This document shows positions 1 through 10,886 of a stretch of DNA of 64,000 bases, piece after piece. The DNA is from Liolophura sinensis (Eukaryota > Mollusca > Polyplacophora > Chitonida > Chitonidae): NCBI RefSeq assembly GCF_032854445.1, contig NC_088307.1:20844017-20908016 (forward strand), written 5' to 3'. The position numbers and the translations under genes are program-made. Under the pieces are notes generated by a model. That model made no database searches and was not told where the DNA came from. It worked only from the letters and a program-made list of their open reading frames with translations. Within the stretch, counting starts at the first letter, position 1; each line of letters begins with the position of its first letter.

Positions 1-70
1 ATAACCAAGAACCATGGAACACAAGAGTCATTTCTCCAGGTCTTTTATTCCGGGACTAAAGCAACCTACA

Positions 71-257
71 AGTCCAGCTCATGCTGGCTTCCTCTCCGGC
101 CGTATGTGGGAAAGTCTGACAGCAATCTGCAGATGGTTGTGGGTTTTCCCCCGGGCTCTGCCCGGTTTTCACCCACCATAATGTTGGCCGTCGTTGTAGA
201 AGTGAAATATTCTTGAGTACAGCGTAAAACATCAATCAAATAAATAAATAAATAAAA
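71..257 (+). mobile_element. SINE type 1 copy, head-truncated
   Basis: Runs from AGTCCAGCTCATGCTGG through the central domain (CCACCATAATGTTGGCCG) to the TTGAGTACAGCG...(AAATA)n tail. Confidence 0.85.
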
Positions 258-2596
258 CTACCTACCTCTCAACAGTACTAGAATGCGCCCTGGATATCGC
301 CAGAAACAGTGATGAATTTGGCCTAGGGGTAAAGCCAACTAGCCAGAGCATTGATCCCAGTCAGCCTTAGAACCAGTTGAATTTTTGGGTTAGTGGAATA
401 CAGCGCACTGATTGGTTGGAATTTAAAACATGGCAGTGATTTTGATTTTCTCCATGGCCTCGAGTTTTCTTTGTTAGAATTTCTCCATTATGCATGTTCA
501 CCAAAAAAGAAAAGAGGATATGTGGGATTCATCATTGATGCATATATATACATTTGGTCTAGTGTTGTTTTTTCCTTTAATGCACCCTGGACATGAAGTA
601 TGTCCATATGGTGCCATTTAACCCCACTGCAAACTCGCAGGACAATGCGCACAGCTAATGAGGGCATTATGTCATCGTTCTATCTGTACTGCATGTAATT
701 TGAGTAGGCTTCATGCATATACAATAATAAGGCGAGTGACGAGGGTGATTTCCCTTGGAATTTGATATACGTGTAGCTGATTGAGTAGCCCAGAATTAGT
801 GCATGCATTAACCTGTGTGCTGTATGTGCTAGACACTATTATGCTATTATCAATACAAGTTGGAAATAGGCTTACTGAAAATCTTCAACCTTCTTACCAC
901 TAAAGCATTTTTAATCAGTGGAATTTATGCTTACAATTCTTATGCAAATGATGCTAACATGATTTGTGTGTGTGTACATGTAACTAAAGAGGCAAGCTTC
1001 ATAAAGCTGTGCGACTTTTTTTCTGTACCCCTGTTAGTTTTCTCAGATTGTTTTAAAATATTGTTTACAGAGGTGATTGAAAAGGTTGAAGAATCTATTC
1101 CAGATCCAAGAAAATCCCTTATTAAAACAGTTTATGAAAGAAGCCAGTTTTAGTGTTCATTGTAGCTATGAGTGTAAGATGAGTTTAGATTTATATGTAA
1201 AGAGCATAACTGATAGCCAGTGGAACTGAAAAGTGCTTATTATTACAGGAAAATGGGTTTATCCGTCGACTGACCACAGAATATTACTCCGACAAGAATA
1301 CATCTTTACCATTCATGAATGTAATCTTTATTTCCGTAATAAATAATTATATAAATATTTCAACCAGCTAATTTTTGTTTGTTGATCAGATAATGAACAT
1401 GTTGCTAAATGTTTTTACAATGGCAAGACCTGACCAACAGTAAATTCAATAAAAGCAATACCTTTATCAATGTGTTTCGAGGTAAAAAAACATAAAATAA
1501 AATGTGATGTAAATTGCACTTATTGACAAATTTACAAGTGTGTTTTGGTGCATTCCTTCAATGTTGAAAAATGTTGTTTATACTGGTACATATACTGTAC
1601 GCCATGTATGTGTATGTACATGTAACTTCCTGTTGACCGAATCAGTGGGTGTTGTCATTAGGCATTATACCTGAAGCCCTGATCTTCTGAGGTGCAATCT
1701 ACACCTGTAGTCAGGAAGCTGTCACTCTTGTCTTGAGGGTTTGATCCCTTACCGGGAAATCCCCATCAGCTGCCTCTTAGTCATGCAGTAAGTACCTGTC
1801 GCCTTCGTCTGTTTCGATTATCACCCCCAGCTGGCCAAAATCCTTTGATGTTTTGTGAAGCGTGTTGCTGTTGGGGATAAGGTCTGGCCGTCAGTGGGAA
1901 GACAGTGGATGTTTAATGCAGCATGTCTTGGCTTAACTACCATGGTAACCAGGCTGTTATAAAGCAAACGTGTACCTTATTGTATGGTATGTATTCCGCG
2001 CGTATATGTATACTATGAAAGGTATTGGAATCAGATCTTAGTTATAGCACGCAAATTAACACGGTTGAATTCGTAGCTGCTAAACAAACCTCTGGTGGGC
2101 GTGTTTTTACATCCGTATTTTAGGTTATGTTTCTGTGGCTGTTTATTGTCTGTCTGTCTCTGATGTCATTTTAATGCCTTTATGAAAAAACTTATGCATG
2201 GACTTGGATGAAATCTTGTGTACAGCTTGGCCTTTGGCCTGAAGCATCAGTCTAATACCTTGGTGATTGGTCTGAATCTGTGTCTATATGCAGGAATACT
2301 TTATACAATTTTTGACCTTTAGCCGATAAAACGTTGGGCATATTTTCTTTTACTGTATACATGTAGTACCTGGTAGAGTGTTGTACCTTTGTGGAAATTA
2401 CCCTGATTCCTTCGTGAAAAGTGTGATTAAACATCTTGCAAACATTTGATAAGGTTGAAGAATTATAGTAACCCATCGTGCGTTTGAGGCCGGCTGTGCT
2501 GAGGTCTGGTAGCGGGGAACTTTGTACATTTTAAAGTGTACAAGTAACTGTGGATGATCAGTGGTGGCTATCATTTTAATTAGGCAACACATTTTT
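258..2596. other. Non-coding stretch left of the first SINE-dense block
   Basis: Apart from the MITE at 880-1094 and a loose MITE A end at 2436-2466, no gene, RNA or repeat was recognised. TACATGTA words are frequent. Confidence 0.5.
880..1094 (+). mobile_element. MITE family A, copy 1
   Basis: 215 bp; ends AATCTTCAACCTTC and GAAAAGGTTGAAGAAT form terminal inverted repeats. Internal block AAGAGGCAAGCTTCAT shared with 20574-20940. Confidence 0.8.
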
Positions 2597-2609
2597 ATTT
2601 TGTGTTTTA

Positions 2610-2758
2610 TTTATTTATTTAATTGGGGTTTTACGCCGTACTCAAGAATAATTTCACTTCTATGACGGCGACCAGCATTATGGTGGGAGGAAACTGGGCA
2701 AAGCCCGGGGGAAACCCAGGACCATCCGCAGGTTGCTGACAGACCTTCCCACGTACAT
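2610..2758 (-). mobile_element. SINE type 1 copy, 5'-truncated
   Basis: Reverse orientation; flanked by a 13-bp target-site duplication ATTTTGTGTTTTA at 2597-2609 and 2759-2771. Begins internally near GTACGTGGGAAGG. Confidence 0.9.
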
Positions 2759-3941
2759 ATTTTGTGTTTTACTGGCAAACACTGAAAAAAACCCAAAAGA
2801 TAATATTGTAAATCCACCTTTTTATTAATTTTATCTGATCTTGATGTTTTTTTTTTTTTCTGAGGCTTTCCAATCACGTAAATGCATCCTAAAGAGGAAA
2901 AATTTGCTGGGACAGTCCACATTTCCCACGAGTTAATTAATTTTTCAGTTTTGGTTTCATACCCTCCTCCGATGTTGAAGAAAAGGTTCATTCATCCCAT
3001 GAAGCCAAAAAATTCAATTGTTGTGGCTTAAAGAAAAAGGAAATTTAAACATTTCCAACATGCGGGTCTGATAGTGCTGACAGATGTTTTTATGCTGTTT
3101 CTGTGACCATACCTGAATCCACAGCTGTGAAGGTGGTAATGTTGACATACATGTACAGTATATTGTACAGCATAAGTTATAAGTGCATGTACAAACAGTG
3201 GATGTAATACGTCTATCTATACCTCTGACATGTGCCATGCATGTATTGTACCAGGTTAGACCTGGGTCTTCAAAACAAATGGCAGGGAGGAGAATCCAAG
3301 GTGATCGTGAACTTCTTCTGTAGGCCTGGTTAACATCAGAACTCCGCTTCTGTACATGTTGTAAATGTTTGCAGACTCTGCACACGTTGTATATTTGGAA
3401 CTCACTGACATAATTACTGGTATATGTATGTATATACATGTTTGTAGGGTAGATCTACCAATGTACAAACCCAGCCTGGAACAAGGAATTTGCAGATTCC
3501 ACCTGTCCCATTGTTCGCATGTGGGAACTTTATGACAATAAGTTATCATCAACGCTCTTAGGACTGTTTGCAAAGTTTAATGTTTGTTGACGACCACTTT
3601 GTCTTATATCTGTATATCATACATGGAAAAGTTTGCTGGCAACATACCAAAGGTTTGTGGTTTATTACAGTCACCCTGGTTTTAACCCACTCATAAAACT
3701 CAGCTCACCATTGTATAACTCAAAAATTCTGGAGCCTGGCATAAGGCAATTATCAAATAATTCTGTGAGATTGTATGAATGGAGCACTCTCTATATTACT
3801 TGTTCAGGCAGTCATTCTTATACATGTATGCTTGCTTGATAATTGGTCAAACTATTTGTACAGTTCAATAAAAAAAGTTTCAGGATCTTGCATACTGTAC
3901 ATTTACGCGTATTTAACATGTATGAGATTTTTCCGAATCAG

Positions 3942-4165
3942 TAGGTGGCCAAGTGGTAGTGTGCTAGCGCAGAACAGTGACCAGAAGTCTCTCACCAGTG
4001 CGATCGCTGTGAGATCAAGTCCAACTCGTGCTAGCTTCCAGTCATATGTTAGAAGGTCTGACAGCAACTTGCAAATGATCGAGAGGATCTTTCCAGAGGC
4101 TGGTTTCCTCCCACCACACTACTGGCTAACGTCGTTTTTTAGTGAAGGGCTCTTGAGTATTAATA
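3942..4165 (+). mobile_element. SINE type 1 copy, old but with tRNA-like head
   Basis: Contains a diverged A-box region (GGTGGCCAAGTGGTAG), a B-box-like GAGATCAAGTCC and a decayed central domain and tail. Confidence 0.7.
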
Positions 4166-4642
4166 AATCAGAATTAATATACTACAGCTTGGTTAGTGGT
4201 ATATGTAATGCATAGTGTGCAGATTGACTTAAAACATTGTCCTTGATCAGGTAATTGACAAAACCCTTGACACGAAGCCATCTCCGAAGGCGTGTTTTGA
4301 GAGCTGGATTTGAGTCACTGAATCTTTGATCCCGAGAGTTGCAGAAAGCCAGTGCTTTATTTAAAATAAACTGTCTGAGGCGGCGAGGCCCCTAACTGCA
4401 GTCTTGTACACATTCATAATTTATTGATACTGTATTATGATCTACTGTACTCTGATTGTAATGGAGTGATAGCCCAGTCACATGACATATTAAAGCCACA
4501 AGTGGCAGCTAAATGAAGTGAGATGTGGAATTATATGCACCACTGCATCATTATGCACAGTGATGCTGTTGTTAGGGGACAAATCGGCCTACTGTGTTTA
4601 ATATAAGTAAAGCTGCTTACATGAAGTAACTTAAAGTGCTAC

Positions 4643-4792
4643 TTACGTAGGAAAGTCTGCCAGCAACCTGTGGATGGTCATGGGTTTCAAGCAGGCTATA
4701 CTCGGTTTCCTCCCACCATAATGCTGGCCTCCATCGTATAAGTGAAATATTCTTGAGTACGGTGTAAAACACCAGTCAAATAAATAAATAAT
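4643..4792 (+). mobile_element. SINE type 1 copy, 5'-truncated
   Basis: Flanked by a perfect 12-bp duplication TTAAAGTGCTAC (4631-4642 and 4793-4804). Starts TTACGTAGGAAAG. Confidence 0.9.
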
Positions 4793-4891
4793 TTAAAGTG
4801 CTACAACAGTCCCAAGATAAATCAGGAAGAAATATTAAAATACAAAGGATAACCTAAGGTAGCTGTGCTAGAGTTGTGACGTTGTGGTTTG

Positions 4892-5035
4892 AAAGGATTA
4901 ACAAAGACTAACACTATTTAACGCCTTCAAGTGCAGAGCTTTGAAAAAACAAAATCGTAAACAGTTTTTGAAAAATTTTTCAGATGCTATGTAATAATTT
5001 TCTTTATGTGACTGTGAGTATACTGAAATGCGTGT
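4892..5035 (+). repeat. Dispersed repeat J, copy 1
   Basis: Shares AACACTATTTAAC, GACTTTTTCAG-like words and TTTCTTTATGTGACTGTGA with 15209-15363; lies beside MITE G copy 5099-5397. Confidence 0.45.
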
Positions 5036-5098
5036 TGATGGGAGTAGAAGCCTCGACGGAGGCCGCCCTATGTGGATATACAAGCCGTAATATCGGAA

Positions 5099-5397
5099 AT
5101 GACCTAAAATTTTATCCACAAAAGAGCATTTTTAGAGGCAAGTAAATGTCACAAAATTTTTTACTTTTGTTGCTGAAACTTACAATTTTCCAGTAGAATA
5201 TCATCCCATGTTCCAAGAAAACCTCAAAACACCTTTCTAAAATAGACAGAACCCTCAGAATCAGGAAATATGTGCAAGATAGTCATGGATGAAATTTATG
5301 AATTTATGAATTTGGAAGTTTTACCCCCAAATATAATATTTTGAGACATACATTTGCCTTAAAAAAATGCACTTTTGTGTGCAAAATTTTAGGTCAT
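5099..5397. mobile_element. MITE family G, complete copy with ~60-bp inverted ends
   Basis: ATGACCTAAAATTTTATCCA at 5099 mirrors GCAAAATTTTAGGTCAT at 5381-5397; pairing continues through AAAAGAGCATTTTTAGAGGC and AAATGTC-type sequence. Confidence 0.85.
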
Positions 5398-6317
5398 ATA
5401 GGATATTCTTATATATAGTGTATGTCTGGATCTTGGTAAATGGTATGTAACTAATGATACACACGGCATATATGTACATGAAGATTTAGTCAGAGTAGCA
5501 CTGACTGCTTTATTAAATGTACTGATGCAGTGTTTGTATTGTCATGGTAACACAGAAACACCTGACAGCTTACCTGTAAATGAATTGTTAGCTGGTGACA
5601 TTGGCACCATTAGTGAGGGACAGTAGAGTGTGTTTCACGCCTTGACTGATGCTAATGGACATGCGCATGAACTGACTGCTGTTGATCAGTTAACTTTTTG
5701 TTACATTTGTGGGTTATATTGTGCATGTATTTGGTGCCACTAGTATCTGAGTGTCAAGGCTACAGCACTGCCACCAGATACCTGTAGATACACGTACATC
5801 AGATGTGACAAGAGTAAAGTGGGAAAAATACAGTCAGGAGGTGCAAATGGGTAAGTCATTAAACACTTTTCTGGCTGTATCAAGACTATCCCAAGCTGTG
5901 AACTCATTAATTGTTCCCTGTGTTACGTCTCAGGTATCGGTGTGTGCGTGTGCTCATAAAACATGTGTGTAGTACACACGCACTGCAACATTACAGAAGA
6001 AAACGATGTGTTCTGCTGTCATTTTTACAGGGTATGCAGGCAGAATATAGTTAAACTTTAGCTTGAAAAATATATGTTTACTTCTACAAAATATAATTTT
6101 AAATATTTCAAAATGTACAGTAAATAATATGAACTTTCAGGGGTGTAATTTTTTCAGATTTTATGAAAAAATTAGATGCTTTAAACTATCAGATCCAGTA
6201 TGCTATTCAAGTTAGTATAAAACACGAAATGAGCTGTGTGGACCTGATGGAGAACAGTTGAACATATATATGTGCATATTTGATGTACAGTGTATGCCTA
6301 GGCACATATTTCTGCCA
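5398..6317. other. Non-coding, nothing recognised
   Basis: AT-rich with short spurious frames only. Confidence 0.5.
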
Positions 6318-6430
6318 ATGTTCCGGTTGTGGGTTTCCCCTGGGCTCTGCCCAGTTTCCGCCCACGATAATGCTGGCCGTCGTCGTATAAGTGAATTGAG
6401 TACGGTGTAAAGCACATAACAAATAAATAA
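6318..6430 (+). mobile_element. SINE type 1 fragment (3' half)
   Basis: Starts at GGTTGTGGGTTTCCCC and ends in AAATAAATAA; contains the Pro-like CCCACGATAATGCTGGCCG block. Confidence 0.75.
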
Positions 6431-6666
6431 GTGAACTCTGAGGTTATGGATGTGATTGTCAATGCCATATTGCTGCTGAATCAAGTTGTAATAGTGTAAT
6501 TAGAGATGTACATAACCTGAAATTCCAGTCTGTAGTCTTCGCTTACTGACAGTGTTTAATTGCGTGTTTGGCATCCTTATAACCCGGATGACCTGTGCGT
6601 CCCGAAGGCGATACAAGTGGATGAATGTACATGTAATTATCTCACCTATCAACTGAATTTCACTGC

Positions 6667-6868
6667 ACGTGGGGGCCTTCGTGGCTGAGGGGGTTAGTAT
6701 ATCAGCTCATGCTGACTTCCTCTCTGGCTGGACATGGGAAGGTCTGCCAGCAACCTGCGGATGGTCGTCGCTTTCCCTTGCGCTCTGCTGGTTTCCTCCG
6801 ACTATAATGCTAGCCGCTGTTGTACAAATAAAATATTCTTGAGTACGGCGTAAACATCAATCGAATAT
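6667..6868 (+). mobile_element. SINE type 1 copy abutting the 140-bp satellite
   Basis: Head GGGGGCCTTCGTGGCTGAG, an internal deletion that removes the B box, then central domain and tail. Its end (ATCAATCGAATATGA) runs directly into the first satellite unit at 6871. Confidence 0.8.
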
Positions 6869-6870
6869 GA

Positions 6871-8140
6871 TATGATTGTTAACATTGTACCCAAAACACT
6901 AGGCCAAATGTAACCAAATATAACCATGGTGCGTATTTGTATACCAATTTTTATTTGTAACTATAAGACCTGGCCTGGTTCCCTCTCGGCCATATTGCTG
7001 GCTGCCAGATATGATTGTTAACATTGTACCCAAAACACTAGGCCAAATGTAACCAAATATAACCATGGTGTGTGTTTGTATACAAATTTTTATTTGTAGC
7101 TATAAGACCTGGCCTGTTTTCCTCCCGGCCATATTGCTGGATGCCAGATATGATTGTTAACATTGTACCCAAAACACTGGGCCAAATGTAACCAAATATA
7201 ACCATGGTGCGTATAATTGTGTACAGATTTTTATTTATAGCTATAAGACCTGATCTGTTTTCCTCCCGGCCATATTGCTGGCTGCCAGATATGATTGTTA
7301 ACATTGTACCCAAAACACTAGGCCAAATTTAACCAAATATAACCATGGTGTGTATTTGTATACAGATTTTTATTTATAGCTATAAGACCTGGCCTGTTTT
7401 CCTCCTGGCCATATTGCTGGCTGCCAGATATGATTGTTAACATTGTACCCAAAACACTAGGCCAAATGTAACCAAATATAACCATGGTGTGTGTTTGTAT
7501 ACAAATTTTTATTTGTAACTATAAGACCTGGCCTGTTTTCCTCCCGGCCATATTGCTGGCTGCCAGATATGATTGTTAACATTGTACCCAAAACACTGGG
7601 CCAAATGTAACCAAATATAACCATGGTGCGTATAATTGTATACAGATTTTTATTTGTAGCTATAAGACCTGGCCTGTTTTCCTCCCAGCCATATTGCTGG
7701 CTGCCAGATATGATTGTTAACATTGTACCCAAAACACTGGGCCAAATGTAACCAAATATAACCATGGTGCGTATAATTGTATACAAATTTTTATTTGTAA
7801 CTTTAAGACCTGGCCTGTTTTCCTCCCGGCCATATTGCTGGATGCCAGATATGATTGTTAACATTGTACCCAAAACACTAGGCCAAATTTAACCAAATAT
7901 AACCTTGGTGTGTGTTTGTATACAGATTTTTATTTATAGCTATAAGACCTGGCCTGTTTTCCTCCCGGCCATATTGCTGGCTGCCAGATATGATTGTTAA
8001 CATTGTACCCAAAACACAAGGCCAAATTTAACCAAATATAACCATGGTGTGTGTTTGTATACAGATTTTTATTTATAGCTATAAGACCTGGCCTGTTTTC
8101 CTCGCGGCCATATTGCTGGCCAGCAGATATGATTGTCAGC
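6871..8140. repeat. 139-141 bp satellite array, 9 units
   Basis: TATGATTGTTAACATTG recurs at 6871, 7010, 7149, 7290, 7429, 7568, 7709, 7850 and 7989, with a diverged unit at 8128. Spacings are 139,139,141,139,139,141,141,139,139; the 2-bp difference is an AT insertion in GTGCGTATAATTG. Each unit carries a hairpin TACAAAT-TTTT-ATTTGTA (or a variant). Open frames on the minus strand are a by-product of the repetition. Confidence 0.95.
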
Positions 8141-8193
8141 ATTGCACCAAAAAGGCAACACTGGGCCAAATGTACAATGATAAAATATCCCAC

Positions 8194-8278
8194 ATAAAGT
8201 TTAAAGACATACCATATAAAGTTTAAAGACATACCATATAAAGTTTACAGACATACCATATAACATTTAAAGACATAC
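8194..8278. repeat. 22-bp tandem repeat, ~4 copies
   Basis: ATAAAGTTTAAAGACATACC followed by AT, repeated; sits at the edge of the 140-bp array. Confidence 0.9.
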
Positions 8279-8778
8279 TTTTCTTTTGTTGAGATCTGGC
8301 ATGTAAACCGAGATGTCACAGTCCAGAGATAAAAGTGATACCATTTTGTTAATTTTATCCAGTTGGGAAGGAGACTTTTCTGTAAACCTGAAAACACATC
8401 TTCTCTATTTCCATCGTCGTCATGCAAACCCCTGGCTGGTTTGCTCATTAGCCGTACATGCGTAAGGCATGTAGAACATTGTGTTTTAGTTTTAGTCTAG
8501 CATGGGATGATACATGTACCTTGGCCTTGTTAGAATTCCAGATTAACAGATGATTTCTAGAGTTTATCAAGCATGTCAGAAAAAAAAAATGGCTGTGGCC
8601 TTGCATGTGTGTTTCCGGCACCTGTTTTTATGCAATAACTACATGTATTAAAGGTTATATTATTTGTGGTAGTTTTAATGGTAAATCCTTATGTCTACTT
8701 ATCGTATATACACAAAATATCTTTATCCAACATGTGTGATATACATGTACATGTATATGTACCTATGTCATGCAGCGG

Positions 8779-8900
8779 CCGGTTTCATGAAGCCTACTTA
8801 GTGTTAAGTTGCCCTTAGCTAAGTGCACTTTATATCTCTACAACATACATACCTATGGTAGTTAAGGGCTTACTTAGCTAAGTGAGGTTCGTGACACCTG
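8779..8900. mobile_element. MITE family B, copy 1
   Basis: ~122 bp; CCGGTTTCATGAAGCCTACT at one end and AGCTAAGTGAGGTTCGTGAC at the other are diverged inverted repeats. Matches the reverse complement of 50671-50796. Confidence 0.75.
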
Positions 8901-8984
8901 CCCCAGGTACTATATGGATGTGAATGTAGATGTAAATACTTAATATTTCTATAACCATGATGTGAACATAATCACCTTACAACC

Positions 8985-9172
8985 CCTGCCCCTCTCCATC
9001 CCCCCCATCTCCATCCCCCCATCCTCATCCCCACCCTAATCCCCATCCCCCATCTCCATCCCCCCATCCTCATCCCCCACCCTAATCCCCACCCCCCCAT
9101 CTTCATCCCCCCATCCCCATCCCCCCATCCCCATCCCCCCATCCCCATCCCCTCCACCTCCATCCCCCATCC
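8985..9172. repeat. C-rich CCATCCCC tract
   Basis: About 190 bp of almost pure pyrimidine-plus-A repeats (CCATCCCCCCATCCTCATCC variants). The minus strand has many G4-6 runs, giving G-quadruplex potential. Confidence 0.9.
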
Positions 9173-9445
9173 CCTTTACACACCCTTCACCTCACAATCC
9201 AGAAACTCTGCCTGGGCCAGGCTACACCGGGTCTGTGATGTGGGAATATTGGCCTGTAGATGTAGTAGGGCCGTCCATGTATAGATTACATATTGTTAGG
9301 CACTTGGCTGCTACTGGTGCTAATTGTCATGTGGGCACTGTTCTTGTGTCATTATATTGATGCACATTGTAACACAGTTAGCTTGAACTTGTAACGGCAT
9401 ACAAAGATACATGTACATGTATAAGTCATCCATGAGTTGGAGGGC

Positions 9446-9606
9446 TGATTTCAAGAAGCCATTTCTAACTTTAAGAGAAATAAACATTTTGTCCCCCTCA
9501 TCAGTGTTGTCTTGTGACAAATGTATCCAAATTTCAACCTCCAGTACCAAAAACTAAGCACCGTAGAGAAGTTCTAAATTTTGACTTAAGTCAAGAAGGA
9601 TTTATG
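9446..9606 (+). repeat. Dispersed repeat F, copy 1
   Basis: AAGAAGCCATTTCTAACTT and ATTTCAACCTCCAGTACCAA recur at 36324-36530 in the same order. Confidence 0.5.
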
Positions 9607-9909
9607 TAGAATTGAAATGCTAAACATGCCAAATCTCACCTTGAAAATCACAACTTATTTTTTCTCTTTTTATTGAAAGGTCATTCTATCATTTTATTTC
9701 CCAGAAGGATAATCAATCTCTAGATTCCATTCTGTTTTACTTCAACAACAAAAAAAAAAAGGAAAAAAGATAATTACATGTAGCTTTTTGAATATACTGA
9801 ATTAAGATGAGGAGAGATACATGTACATTTGTACTGGCAAAAGCATGCATGTAACCTATGGAAGAGAAAGTGACTGTTAAATTTAGACATGAATGATCAT
9901 TAAGGCATT

Positions 9910-10047
9910 GTCTCCGGCCGTATGTGGGAAAATCTGCCAGCAGGCTGCGGATGGCCGTGGCTCTGCTCGGTTTCCTCACACCATAATGCTGGCTGTCATC
10001 GAATAAGTGAAATATTCTTGAGTAAAACACCAATCAAATAAATAAAG
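9910..10047 (+). mobile_element. SINE type 1 copy, starts at CCGGCCGTA
   Basis: 5'-truncated at the recurrent internal start; tail lacks part of the GTACGGCG block. Confidence 0.8.
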
Positions 10048-10165
10048 TCAATCCCGGGTCGGGTCATACCAAAGACTTTCCTGGTGGCTCAGCACCAAAG
10101 GGGTATATCAAGGAAACAGGACTGGTTGGCCAGGTGTCAGTATAATATGGCCAGATAGGGTTCTA
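10048..10165 (+). mobile_element. SINE type 2 fragment
   Basis: TCAATCCCGGGTCGGGTCATACC is followed by GGAAACAGGACTGGTTGGCC; matches the body of the element at 62907-63242. Confidence 0.6.
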
Positions 10166-10196
10166 CAAACCATGACATTCTTCAGCGTTACATTGT

Positions 10197-10523
10197 CAGT
10201 TGCGCTCGCCTGCTTCAGGGGCGGTAGATCCAGGGTCAATCCTGGGTCAGGTCACACTTAACACCTTAAAAGAGGAAGTTTTAGCCTCCTTGCTTGGCAT
10301 TCAGTATTAAAGGGATAGTGCAATGACTGGTTGACCCGTATCAGTATAATGGCTTAGAGAAGTCGTCTCATTGAAGCAGCACTAGATAAAAGAGCTGCGG
10401 AAATCCATTGTTCAACAAGGAGGCACATTACACGTATATGCAATCAAAGGACTCCTTTTTGGTCATATGACTGAAAAATCGTTACGTATGATGTTAAACC
10501 CCAAGCACTCACTCACTCACTCA
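10197..10523 (+). mobile_element. SINE type 2 (tRNA-headed, CACTCACTCACTC tail)
   Basis: Second half of a tRNA-like head (CGCCTGCTTCAGGGGCGG, GGGTCAATCC), a body with GCAGCACTAGATAAAAGAGC, then TGATGTTAAACCCCAAGCAC and (TCAC)n. Different body from type 1. Confidence 0.85.
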
Positions 10524-10537
10524 GTTTTGCTTGTGTC

Positions 10538-10685
10538 AGATTTGTTCATGCTGGCTTCTTGCCAGATCTGCCATAACTGGTTTCCCCAGGGCTCTTCCTG
10601 GTTTCCACCCACCATAATATTATCGGCCATCATATAAGTGAAATATTTCTGAGAATGGCGTAAAACACTGGTCAATCAAATTTAA
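10538..10685 (+). mobile_element. SINE type 1 copy, diverged
   Basis: TTCATGCTGGCTTC through CACCATAATATTATCGGCC to TGGCGTAAAACACTGG; lies about 40 bp before the first C1orf21-like coding exon. Confidence 0.7.
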
Positions 10686-10774
10686 GTTAATAAATAATTG
10701 TAAATTGGACATTTGTGTACCTAACAGGTGACCTGGACTTGAAGACAGCCTCTCCAATGTTGTTGTTGTATACA

Positions 10775-10886
10775 ATGGGATGTGGCCGAAGTCGAACTGC
10801 TTCCTCTGCAAACTCTAAAGCGAATGAGAAGGACGAAGAAAATAATGTCACGATGCACAAAAACAACAAGAGTCATATCAATAAAG
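10775..10886 (+). CDS. C1orf21-like: C1orf21-like coding exon 1
   Basis: Codes for residues 1-37 plus one base, starting MGCGRSRTASS. The donor is GTAAGC at 10887. ATG 10775 is preferred over an in-frame ATG at 10715 because it creates the MGC lipidation start and because CTAACAG at 10721-10727 looks like the acceptor of this exon. Confidence 0.8.

Noticed and set aside
860-1153. 97-codon frame on +
   Set aside because: Almost all of it is a family A MITE.
7038-7873. Minus-strand frames of 91 and 138 codons
   Set aside because: They lie wholly in the 140-bp satellite; the repeated peptide is a by-product of the repeat.
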